A DNA stretch of 64,000 nt, from NCBI RefSeq assembly GCF_000178955.2, contig NC_016631.1, forward strand, positions 6,173,578-6,237,577, read 5' to 3'. Below the pieces are notes generated by a model that saw only the letters and a program-made list of their open reading frames with translations, ran no database searches and had not been told where the DNA came from. The position numbers and the translations under genes are program-made. This stretch comes from Granulicella mallensis MP5ACTX8. Its GTDB lineage: Bacteria; Acidobacteriota; Terriglobia; Terriglobales; Acidobacteriaceae. The first letter of the stretch is position 1. Each line of letters begins with the position of its first letter. Shown here one piece after another: positions 17,858 to 25,186 of this stretch.

Positions 17858-18340
17858 ATGAGCACACTCTCCCGCCGCGATCTCTGTCAGAGTCTTCCCC
17901 TACTGGCGCTTCTCCCCACATTGAGCGCCCATGCCCAGACCCCGCAAACCGCAGGCGAACCAGCGGCCGCCGCCGACTGCACAATGCTCACCACCTGCGA
18001 GGCAATTCCCACGATCCCTGGCACCTCCACTCATCCGGGAATTACGAGCCATGGAATCCTTCACGGCCAGATCCCCGGCATCACGCACATCGAGGTCCAC
18101 GAGACCAAGCTCGATCCCGGCAAGGCCCCTCATCCGCCGCATCGCCATCCGCACGCCGAACTGATGCTCATCCGCGAGGGCTCGCTCGAGTTCACCTCCG
18201 ACGCTCCGCCCGTAACCATCACCGCCGGAGGCACGATCTACTGCGCCCCCAACCAGCTCCATGGCATCCACAATAATGGCAATACGCAGACCGTTTACTA
18301 CGTCGTGGAGATCGGTGGCCAGCAGCCCTGCACGAAATAG
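17858..18340 (+). CDS. Exported cupin-domain protein
   Basis: Protein of 160 aa with an N-terminal SRRDLCQSL stretch and hydrophobic segment, resembling a Tat-type signal (cleavage near AHAQ). The mature part is a single cupin barrel with a metal-binding motif HPPHRHPHAE (92-101) and a second His at about 135 (NQLHGIHN). Three of the histidines plus Glu101 probably bind a metal. Function cannot be told from the fold: sensing, isomerase and dioxygenase roles all occur. An ICMT-like gene follows on the same strand after ~60 bp. Confidence 0.82.
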   Translation: MSTLSRRDLCQSLPLLALLPTLSAHAQTPQTAGEPAAAADCTMLTTCEAIPTIPGTSTHPGITSHGILHGQIPGITHIEVHETKLDPGKAPHPPHRHPHAELMLIREGSLEFTSDAPPVTITAGGTIYCAPNQLHGIHNNGNTQTVYYVVEIGGQQPCTK

Positions 18341-18403
18341 CGGCGGGGCCGGATAAACTGGAGGTTCATCGCGCTTCAGGTTTATCGCGCTTCAAGGAGA
18401 TCC

Positions 18404-19153
18404 ATGTTCAAGGCCAGTCGCTTTGAGTACCGCTTCCGTTTTCTGATTCACGCCTTGATCTTCACGCTGGCCTTCTGGGCGCCGTGGGTCGAGTGGATCC
18501 CGGGGCTCGACCTGACGCGCAAGACGACCTGGCTGGTCGCGTCGTTCTGGCTATCGCTCCATGGCTGGATGAGCTTCCAGGTCGCGACGATTGTCCTGCT
18601 GGTGGTCGCGCTGCTCTTTACCGGCCTCGGAGCGTGGCTGCGCACCTGGGGAGCGGCGTACGTGGGTGTGGGAGTTGTGGCCTCACGCGCGATGCACGGC
18701 ACAGCCATGCTGACCGATGGGCCCTATCGCCGGACGCGCAATCCGCTCTACCTGGGCACGCTGCTTCACACCATCGGCATTGCGATCCTGATGCCTCCAA
18801 GCGGTGCGATCTTTGCGATCATACTGATCTGGGTCTTTCAGATTCGCCTGGCACTTGCTGAGGAGCCGTTTCTCGCGGCGCAGTTCGGCCAGCCCTATCT
18901 CAACTACGCCGCAGCGGTGCCAAGGTTTTTGCCGTATCCCACTCCCCGTGCAGAGGCTGCGGGAGCCTCACCCCGCTGGGGGCAGGCTGTACTGGGCGAG
19001 CTGTACTTCATCGCTGTGTTTGCCGTGTTGGCCGTCCTGGGATGGAACTTCAATGCACAGTGGCTGCGCCAGGGCATTCTGATCTCGCTGGGTGTGTGGC
19101 TGGTGGCGCGTGCGTTTATGCCGGCAGCGAAGGCGGAGACCGTGGCAGCGTAG
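18404..19153 (+). CDS. Isoprenylcysteine carboxyl methyltransferase-like membrane protein
   Basis: Integral membrane protein of 249 aa, preceded by a good AAGGAGATCC. Five or more hydrophobic helices are present. The ICMT/PEMT-type motif is clear: YRRTRNPLYLGTLLHTIG around residue 107-124, followed by EEPFLAAQFGQPYLNYAAAVPRFLP around 152-180. From family knowledge these bind S-adenosylmethionine and methylate lipid-linked or isoprenoid substrates; the bacterial substrate is generally unknown. The last ~60 residues form two extra membrane segments not typical of the minimal family. Confidence 0.8.
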   Translation: MFKASRFEYRFRFLIHALIFTLAFWAPWVEWIPGLDLTRKTTWLVASFWLSLHGWMSFQVATIVLLVVALLFTGLGAWLRTWGAAYVGVGVVASRAMHGTAMLTDGPYRRTRNPLYLGTLLHTIGIAILMPPSGAIFAIILIWVFQIRLALAEEPFLAAQFGQPYLNYAAAVPRFLPYPTPRAEAAGASPRWGQAVLGELYFIAVFAVLAVLGWNFNAQWLRQGILISLGVWLVARAFMPAAKAETVAA

Positions 19154-19183
19154 CGCTCTCGAAGGCAGTCGTGCCCCTACGAG

Positions 19184-19241
19184 CAGACAGCAGGTTCCTC
19201 ACTGCGCTCGGAATGACAACCACAAAAGCAAAGACAAAAAC
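19184..19241. repeat. Half-copy of the GGAATGACAAC palindromic repeat family
   Basis: CAGACAGCAGGTTCCTCACT followed by GCGCTCGGAATGACAACCAC and an A-rich AAAGCAAAGAC tail. It corresponds to one arm of the foldback at 24101-24295 and to the copy at 63171-63222. Confidence 0.75.
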
Positions 19242-19263
19242 GGCGGCAAAGTACAAAGCAAAA

Positions 19264-19307
19264 GCGCCCCATTCTGCGACGATGAAACCGTCGCGCGGAT
19301 GGGGCGC
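19264..19307 (-). terminator. Terminator of the HU gene
   Basis: Outer stem GCGCCCCAT (19264-19272) with ATGGGGCGC (19299-19307). It encloses an inner stem GCGAC/GTCGC. It lies 19 bp beyond the HU stop on the minus strand. Confidence 0.7.
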
Positions 19308-19326
19308 CTTTGGCTAAAGAAAGAAA

Positions 19327-19623
19327 CTACTTCTTGGGCGGAGCGATGGTGTCCTTCGCGACCTTGGCCACGCGGAACTTAACAACGGTCTTAGCCTTGA
19401 TCTTGATGGCCTCGCCGGTCTGGGGGTTACGACCCACGCGGGCCTTGCGCTCAGCCTTCACCAGCTTGCCGATACCGGGGATGGTGAACTCACCGTTCTT
19501 CTTCGTCTCCTTGACGGCAGTTTCTGCCAGCAGTTCGAGGAAGGCTGCGGTCTGCTTGTTCGTGAGCTCGAGCTTCTCTGCCAGCAGGCGGACAAGCTGT
19601 GTCTTTGTAATTCCCTTTGCCAT
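19327..19623 (-). CDS. HU-family DNA-binding protein
   Basis: Nucleoid protein of 98 aa with the HU/IHF fold: an N-terminal helical pair (ITKTQLVRLLAEKLEL), the GEFTIPGIGKLVKAERKAR region, the DNA-binding arm GRNPQTGEAIKIKAK and a Lys-rich end. It acts as a dimer that bends DNA. AAGGAGTACACAAC precedes the ATG, a strong ribosome-binding site fitting an abundant protein. It is monocistronic, with its own terminator and a ~240-bp upstream region. Confidence 0.95.
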   Translation of the reverse strand: MAKGITKTQLVRLLAEKLELTNKQTAAFLELLAETAVKETKKNGEFTIPGIGKLVKAERKARVGRNPQTGEAIKIKAKTVVKFRVAKVAKDTIAPPKK

Positions 19624-19867
19624 GTTGTGTACTCCTTCGTTTCCGAATGATTGAGCATGGGCTTTCGCCCATTCCCCGCAGCTTGAATACGGACACTAAT
19701 CGCCAGTGTTCATGCGGGTGCGGAGAAAACCGCGCCGAACATCACCTTCAACCTTCCTGAACTCTTTGTCAACGGGAAATATCGTGTTTCCACAAGTTTT
19801 TTATGGGTTTTTCCGATATTTCACGGTTTTTGTCCCTAAACAGGTACAAAACAGGCAAAATCGTCCA

Positions 19868-20608
19868 TCAAAAGAGGGGTCTGGAGGGTTTGCGAACCGC
19901 CTCCGACGCCTCAAGAATCGCTCCATTCAGGGCATGTACCAGGGGTGCCGCGAGACGAAATCTCTGCACCGCTTCCTTCAGGAGTGCAGGCTCGAGCGCG
20001 ATCTCGGAAGGCAACGAAACCTGCACACCCCAGTTCTTCGCGCGCAGCAGTTCGTCCGCGGGATGGTCCGCGGGAAAGCCCTTGGGCATACGCGTCAGGG
20101 ACGATGAATCGATCCCCGACATCGGCGGTTGGATCTTGCTTCCCGCGCTGCGGGCGCGCGGCTTGAGGATCGCAGCCTGCAGAGCGCGATACTCCTCATG
20201 GTGCTCCGCCAGCCAGCGGCGGATAGCCAGCAACTGCTCGCGCTCGGGCATGTAGACGCCGGCGGAGATATGCACCTCCTTGGGGCTGACGTGCAGATAA
20301 AAGCCGCCGCCGGAGGTCTTCTCCATGCCGCGCCGCGCCCACCAGGCGGCGACCTGGCGTTTGTACGGACGCTTGTCGGAGCTGAAGCGCGTGTCGCGAT
20401 AGATGCGCATCATCGTCTTATTGGCCGGACGCACGTGCTCGGGCGCGAAGTCGTCCATGGCCTTATTGATCTCGTCGATGAACGCGAGCATCGGCTGTTT
20501 GAGCGCGCGATCGTAGACGTCGCGCCGCGCTTCGAACCACTCGCGATCGTTATAACGTGCGAGGCCGCGAAGAAATTTGAGGGTCTCGGGGGTGAAGTAC
20601 GTAGACAT
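19868..20608 (-). CDS. DUF2461 family protein
   Basis: Protein of 246 aa from the ATG at 20608, giving MSTYFTPETLKFLRGLARYN. Family features visible are NDREWFEARRDVYDRAL near residue 18-34, RDTRFSSDKRPYKRQ near 75-89 and GGGFYLHVSPKEVHISAGVY near 100-119. DUF2461 proteins are widespread and of unknown biochemical function; cytosolic location is expected because no export signal is present. It lies downstream of the M28 peptidase terminator. Confidence 0.88.
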   Translation of the reverse strand: MSTYFTPETLKFLRGLARYNDREWFEARRDVYDRALKQPMLAFIDEINKAMDDFAPEHVRPANKTMMRIYRDTRFSSDKRPYKRQVAAWWARRGMEKTSGGGFYLHVSPKEVHISAGVYMPEREQLLAIRRWLAEHHEEYRALQAAILKPRARSAGSKIQPPMSGIDSSSLTRMPKGFPADHPADELLRAKNWGVQVSLPSEIALEPALLKEAVQRFRLAAPLVHALNGAILEASEAVRKPSRPLF

Positions 20609-20650
20609 AACGACTCTGATGCTATCGGACTTCAACTCCACTCAAGAAAA

Positions 20651-20676
20651 ACAGCGGAGACCGAAGTCTCCGCTGT
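20651..20676 (-). terminator. Terminator of the M28 peptidase gene
   Basis: Perfect 11-bp stem ACAGCGGAGAC (20651-20661) with 20666-20676 and a CGAA loop. On the minus strand a T-run follows. It lies 24 bp beyond the peptidase stop. Confidence 0.85.
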
Positions 20677-20699
20677 GGTCGCATCGTCGCTCAAGCGGC

Positions 20700-22490
20700 C
20701 TATTTCGCCGGTTCAACGGCATTCGGATACAGCCCCGGAATCGGCGCGGACAACTGCTTTTCCAGCTCCGGATGCGGGAACGGCTTGCGCGGCATCATCT
20801 CGTCGCGCTGGCTGGTGTTCCAGAGAAAGATCGCCTCTACGATGGCAGCCTGTTCGAGATCGGCCTGGTGCAGGCGGTCATAGGTATCCATGTCCGAGTG
20901 GTGAGTGCGCGTCTCGTAGTCCAACGGGTCCTGAATAAACTGGAAGCCCGGCAGGCCTACGGCGTCGAACGACAGGTGATCCGTACCTCCCGTATTGCGA
21001 TTGCTGATGGTCGTTACGCCAAGATCGTGCAGCGGGGCAATCCACTGCGCGAAGATCGGCGCAATCGCAAAGTTCTCCTGCGTATAGACGCCACGTACCT
21101 TGCCGGTGCCGTTGTCGAGGTTGTAGTAGGCGTCCAGCGTCTCCCACTCTTTGGTCGTCTGCAGAGGGCCGCGATTGCGGCTCATGTAGCTGGGCGTGCC
21201 GACGGGGTCAGGCGTAGCGGGAGCGGCGAAGGTGCCGAAGTGCTGTTTCACATAGCCCTGCGAGCCGAAGAGACCCTCTTCTTCTCCGGACCACAGCGCG
21301 ATCCTGATCGTCCGGCGCGGATGCAGATCCAGCGCCTTCAGGATGCGCACAGCCTCCATCGCGACGATGGAGCCTGCACCGTTGTCCGTCGCGCCCGTAC
21401 CGGAGATCCAGCTATCGAGATGGCCGCCGACCATGACGACCTGATCCTTGAGGTCGGAGCCGGGAATCTCGGCAACCGTGTCGAAGCCGTGCTCGTGGTC
21501 GCCGGTAAACTTCGTCTCAATGTTGACCTCAACCGTAACAGGCACGTGCGCCTGCGCCATGCGTGCGAGGCGGTTGTAGTGCTCGATCATCATGACGGCG
21601 TTGGGAATCTTGACCGCATTCTCCATCGTCTGCGCACCACGGATAAGGTTTGCTCCGTTGTCGTCGAAGATGATGCCTGTGCCTCCGCCGTTGCCGCCAT
21701 CGCGGCTGGGCGTGATGATGGCTGCAACACCTTCTTCGATCATCATCTTGAGTGCCCGCTGACGAAGCGCCGCGAGGCGCTGCCGCTCCGCCATCAGGGT
21801 CTGAATATTGACCGCCGGGGCGGCGTTCGCACGACGGCTCTCGGCGTTCTCCATGTCCTTGAGCTCTTCGTCAGTGTAGCGATGGAAGAGAGGCTCGGTG
21901 ATATCGGGCGTCGGGCGCATGGCTCCAAGCAGCACGATCTTGCCTGCCAGCGTGCCGTGCAACTTGTCCAGCTCTTCCGCGTCGGCCAGCGGCACATAGA
22001 CGATCTCTCCGGTCACGGGACCTTTCGTAGCAGGCGACCAGGGAGCGGCCTGCATCCAGAGGGGCTCTGGGTCGGGCGAGACCATGCGCGCCCAGGTGTT
22101 GATCTGCTGCCAACCCATGCCGAACTCGCCCCAGTCTTCGAGGTGCGCGTTTTCGAGGCCGATCTTGCTCAAGGTATCGCGTGTCCAGGCGTTGGCCTTG
22201 GCCATGTTCGGCGAGCCGGTGAGTCGCGGACCGATGCCGTCGGCCAGTGCCGCGCCAAAATCCATCACCTTGCCGTGCTGCAGGCCCTCCGCACGAATAC
22301 GCGCGTACATCGTGAGATCGAGGTTTTCGGTAGAAGGCTGTGGACCGTAGTAGGACGGAACGTTTTTAGATTCCGTCCTGGCCTCGGCGGGCTTTTTCTT
22401 CTCGGTGGCGTGGGCTGCCGTGGAGAGCAACGCAGCAAGGGCAAACAGGGTCGTGCTACAGCGCAAAGAGGTGCGGAGGAAGGCGGGCAT
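20700..22490 (-). CDS. Exported M28-family metallopeptidase
   Basis: Zinc aminopeptidase/carboxypeptidase-Q-like enzyme of 596 aa. It has a signal peptide (MPAFLRTSLRCSTTLFALAA, cleavage near AAHA), a PA-type inserted domain (about 140-330), and the M28 core. Metal and catalytic residues are visible in GGHLDSWISGTGATDNGAGS (His and two Asp), WSGEEEGLFGSQGY (catalytic and ligand Glu) and NTGGTDHLSF (last His ligand). It probably degrades peptides in the periplasm. It is monocistronic and has its own terminator. Confidence 0.92.
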   Translation of the reverse strand: MPAFLRTSLRCSTTLFALAALLSTAAHATEKKKPAEARTESKNVPSYYGPQPSTENLDLTMYARIRAEGLQHGKVMDFGAALADGIGPRLTGSPNMAKANAWTRDTLSKIGLENAHLEDWGEFGMGWQQINTWARMVSPDPEPLWMQAAPWSPATKGPVTGEIVYVPLADAEELDKLHGTLAGKIVLLGAMRPTPDITEPLFHRYTDEELKDMENAESRRANAAPAVNIQTLMAERQRLAALRQRALKMMIEEGVAAIITPSRDGGNGGGTGIIFDDNGANLIRGAQTMENAVKIPNAVMMIEHYNRLARMAQAHVPVTVEVNIETKFTGDHEHGFDTVAEIPGSDLKDQVVMVGGHLDSWISGTGATDNGAGSIVAMEAVRILKALDLHPRRTIRIALWSGEEEGLFGSQGYVKQHFGTFAAPATPDPVGTPSYMSRNRGPLQTTKEWETLDAYYNLDNGTGKVRGVYTQENFAIAPIFAQWIAPLHDLGVTTISNRNTGGTDHLSFDAVGLPGFQFIQDPLDYETRTHHSDMDTYDRLHQADLEQAAIVEAIFLWNTSQRDEMMPRKPFPHPELEKQLSAPIPGLYPNAVEPAK

Positions 22491-22596
22491 GAAGACTCCT
22501 TGGAGGGTGGTGCCAGTGGTAGATGTGGAGAATACGCCTGGCTGGCGAGGATAGTTTCGCTGATGGGGTGATTGGTCTGAATTACCCCAAAATTGT

Positions 22597-22680
22597 CATC
22601 TCGACCGAAATGCAGGGCGCGGCGAACGCGTTTTTGTTTGTTGGGGTGCGCGCATGTTGGCTTTATCGTGGCTATCCAGC
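22597..22680. repeat. Degenerate copy of the GTCATCTCGACCG repeat
   Basis: GTCATCTCGACCGAAATGCA and later TTGGCTTTATCGTGGC match, in order, GTCATCTCGACCGGAGCATG and ATGGCTTTATCGTCATGC at 48109-48170. It is an intergenic dispersed repeat next to the peptidase gene start. Confidence 0.55.
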
Positions 22681-22756
22681 CCGCCTTGTGGTGGGCGATC
22701 CCATGAACACAAAGGGGGCCCAGAGGATCAAACGGCCGCGGCGGCGCAAAAGCGCG

Positions 22757-23068
22757 CTAACTGTGCCGTGACTTCCGTGCCATGCGCCGGGCCCACTGTA
22801 CGCCCAGATAGCTCAGAGCCAGCGCCATGACCACGACACCCACCGGAAAACCAGCGCGGCGATAGGCGATCGCGAAGTCCACCGGATGGTGCGTCACGGA
22901 CATATAGACCAGCAATACTAGGATCGCGCAGAAGGTCGTCGCGAAGAACGCGGCGAAACCTGTCGCCAGTCCCATGAGCAGCGATTGGAACCAGCCGAGA
23001 TCGCCCAGCGGGATTCCCAGCAACACACCGTCGCGCCTTGCGCGTTCTACATCGTTTGCAGTCGCCAT
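22757..23068 (-). CDS. Small membrane protein of unknown function
   Basis: A 103-residue protein with two clear hydrophobic segments (about 30-57 and 70-90) and a basic C-terminal tail (RRMARKSRHS), suggesting an inner-membrane hairpin with cytosolic ends. I do not recognise a family. It is divergent from the 307-aa unknown gene with only 19 bp between the start codons, so they share a promoter region and may be co-regulated. Confidence 0.6.
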   Translation of the reverse strand: MATANDVERARRDGVLLGIPLGDLGWFQSLLMGLATGFAAFFATTFCAILVLLVYMSVTHHPVDFAIAYRRAGFPVGVVVMALALSYLGVQWARRMARKSRHS

Positions 23069-23087
23069 ACTCAGCTAGAATAAGCTA

Positions 23088-24011
23088 ATGGCTGAGACTC
23101 TGCAGAGCGGCGCTGTACGTACGCCGCAACTGGTACGCGCGGCACAGGTTGCGCGCGAGGCGGAAGTTCGCCAATCGGCCAACGGTGTGGCCTTTGCCAC
23201 CTATGGCGAAACTGGCGTTGACGCCCCCGACCTCGACCGCATGCTGGAGACGGTGCCTGCGGCCATCGTCGCCGCCCTCAAGAGCAATACCTATTACTTT
23301 GTGCCACTGGCGCTGCGCGAGAATCCCGAAACCGGCGAGAGCACCGAAACGGATGCCAAAGCCAGCACCCCTACCAACGAGCCGACGATGGTGGCCGGCG
23401 AATATACCGACGCCTTCAGCGATGCGGCTATCTGCCATCGCAATGTAGAGCTGGGCAGCGGCAATCGCGGTGTGTTCATCTCGACGCGGCTGCTGGGCGA
23501 CCGCTTCGCGCTAAGCTTTGAGTTCTTTATCAACGTCGCGCATGCGTTCGTCGACCAGGCGGGTGTGCCCGCTTCGTTTGCCGACCTCGTGTGGAAGCAG
23601 GCCCTCGACAATGTACGCGGCGAAACCAGCCTCGATGCCTGGGAGTCGCGCAACCTTGCCTTTGGCCGCCCGGCAAACGCGGAGCCCGAACCTTTAGCCT
23701 CGCTCTCGCGGCGCGGACCGGGACTGGTCACGAAACCGCGTTCGTTCAGCGGAGCCTCTTCGAATGCCCCGGCAACACCGGCCACCATCAACGAGAAAGA
23801 GCGCGGCTTGTATATCGATTCGGCGTTCTCGGATGCCGTTGCGCTGTACCTGCTGTCGTTGGCGCTGGACTTCGACTACAGCGAGCTGCGTGAGCGCGAG
23901 TACCCGCTGCTGGCTCCGGCTGCGCTGGCGGCGCGGCTACGGCTTGTAGCTGATTTGTTTCCACCGAACCAGGGATATGAGTTTGCGGTAAGGTATCGTC
24001 GCAGGGCGTAG
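23088..24011 (+). CDS. Conserved-looking protein of unknown function
   Basis: A 307-aa soluble protein. I do not recognise the family. A mostly helical N-terminal half contains NTYYFVPLALRENPETGEST; the middle has HRNVELGSGNRGVFISTRLL and FALSFEFFINVAHAFVDQAG; a Pro/Ser/Ala-rich linker (about 195-235) leads to a C-terminal helical part rich in Leu/Arg (YSELREREYPLLAPAALAAR). Coding character is good (GC-rich third positions, long frame). It ends 40 bp before a terminator hairpin. Confidence 0.65.
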   Translation: MAETLQSGAVRTPQLVRAAQVAREAEVRQSANGVAFATYGETGVDAPDLDRMLETVPAAIVAALKSNTYYFVPLALRENPETGESTETDAKASTPTNEPTMVAGEYTDAFSDAAICHRNVELGSGNRGVFISTRLLGDRFALSFEFFINVAHAFVDQAGVPASFADLVWKQALDNVRGETSLDAWESRNLAFGRPANAEPEPLASLSRRGPGLVTKPRSFSGASSNAPATPATINEKERGLYIDSAFSDAVALYLLSLALDFDYSELREREYPLLAPAALAARLRLVADLFPPNQGYEFAVRYRRRA

Positions 24012-24050
24012 CAGTTCATAGCCTTCAGCAAACTTCTTCTGAAAAGCAAA

Positions 24051-24080
24051 ACGGACTGCACAAAAGTGCAGTCCGTTTTG
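24051..24080 (+). terminator. Terminator downstream of the 307-aa unknown gene
   Basis: AACGGACTGCAC (about 24050-24061) pairs with GTGCAGTCCGTT around a short AAAA loop. TTGCTTTCG follows. It directly precedes the 195-bp foldback element. Confidence 0.75.
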
Positions 24081-24100
24081 CTTTCGTCTTTGCCTTTGCT

Positions 24101-24295
24101 TTTCTTGTTGTCATTCCGACCCTGAGCGTAGCCGAAGGGGAGCGAACCTGCTGTCTCCCGTTTTTAACCACTGCCGGCGCAGACCATGTTTTTCGGTTGT
24201 TGCCCTACGCTTTTCCGGGTGACGCGAGCAAAGAGCGGGAGACAGCAGGTTCGCTCCCCTTCGGCTACGCTCAGGGTCGGAATGACAACAAGAAA
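24101..24295. repeat. 195-bp foldback element with perfect 60-bp inverted arms
   Basis: The arm at 24101-24160 and the arm at 24236-24295 are exact reverse complements over 60 bp, around a 75-bp centre. Each arm contains GTCATTCCGACCCTGAGCGT and GAACCTGCTGTCTCCCG. Single arms or fragments recur at 8337, 19184, 54611, 57121 and 63171. It lies between convergent genes. No open frame for a transposase is inside, so it is non-autonomous (REP/MITE-like). Confidence 0.92.
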
Positions 24296-24304
24296 GGCAA
24301 AAAC

Positions 24305-25186
24305 TTAAAACGTTTGCAGCTTCCGCAAAGGCGGCGTGGGCCAGCGCTGCGAGCGCATTAACTCGCGCACCTGCTGTTCGCGCTGGGCTGCCGGAGGATG
24401 CGAGCGGAAGTAACCCGCGACGGTCTGCAATGAGACCTGCGCGGCCTCATCGACCGGAGTGGCCGGCTTATCGTCAGACGCATTTGCCTGCTGCTCCAGC
24501 TTCTCGAACTCCCCCAGGAGCTGCAGAATCCCCTGCGGAGAGTAGCCTGCCTTGACCGCCAGCGTCGTGCCATCGCGATCGGCCTCCATCTCCTGCTCTT
24601 TGCTATAACCCGCAAGAAAGACCTCAACCGGCAGACCTACAACGGCGCCGAGCGTTCCAAGCTCGCGCAGGTGCGCCTCTGTCTGCATGCGCTCCGCGCA
24701 GTGCCGCAGGTCGATGTGTTCCACCTCATGGCCGAGCACCGCGGCGAGTGCGTCCTCGCTCTTCATGAGCACGATCACTCCCTGGCCGACGAAGACATGT
24801 CCGCCGGGAAGCGCGAAGGCGTTCACGAAGGCAGGGTCGGGGATGTAGTGGAACTTCCACGGCAACTTACGCCGCACACCTGCGGCGGCACGTTCGCCAA
24901 CGATCTGAAGGTAGGCTTCGATGGCGCGATTTTTCGCCGCATCTGCTGGGGACGAAGGCCAGCGTTCTGCATACTCGCTCGCGAGTTCATCGCCTAGAGC
25001 GATCTCGTCGGCATCGGACATTGGATCGAAGTGTGTGGGCACCCGCGTCGCCTCATGCTGCGCATCCGCCGCGGCCGAGAGGATGCCCTGCGCCGAAGGC
25101 CGCGCAGCGATGCGCTGCCACTGTACAGCCACGATGGCGAAGATGCCCGCGATCACGATGAGGGAAAGAGGAAGCCAGCGTCTCAT
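24305..25186 (-). CDS. M48-family metalloprotease
   Basis: Membrane-anchored zinc protease of 293 aa. One N-terminal membrane segment (about 4-22) is followed by the catalytic domain with HEVEH (153-157) and the downstream third ligand in EMEADRDG (about Glu201). Family members include HtpX and BepA-type envelope quality-control proteases. The ATG at 25186 overlaps the stop of the DUF2339 gene as ATGA, indicating translational coupling. The longer frame to 25819 is only the shadow of that gene. Substrate unknown; envelope protein quality control is inferred. Confidence 0.92.
   Translation of the reverse strand: MRRWLPLSLIVIAGIFAIVAVQWQRIAARPSAQGILSAAADAQHEATRVPTHFDPMSDADEIALGDELASEYAERWPSSPADAAKNRAIEAYLQIVGERAAAGVRRKLPWKFHYIPDPAFVNAFALPGGHVFVGQGVIVLMKSEDALAAVLGHEVEHIDLRHCAERMQTEAHLRELGTLGAVVGLPVEVFLAGYSKEQEMEADRDGTTLAVKAGYSPQGILQLLGEFEKLEQQANASDDKPATPVDEAAQVSLQTVAGYFRSHPPAAQREQQVRELMRSQRWPTPPLRKLQTF

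Noticed and set aside
20577..22571. A 664-aa plus-strand open frame
   Set aside because: Antisense to the M28 peptidase, whose zinc-site motifs are intact.
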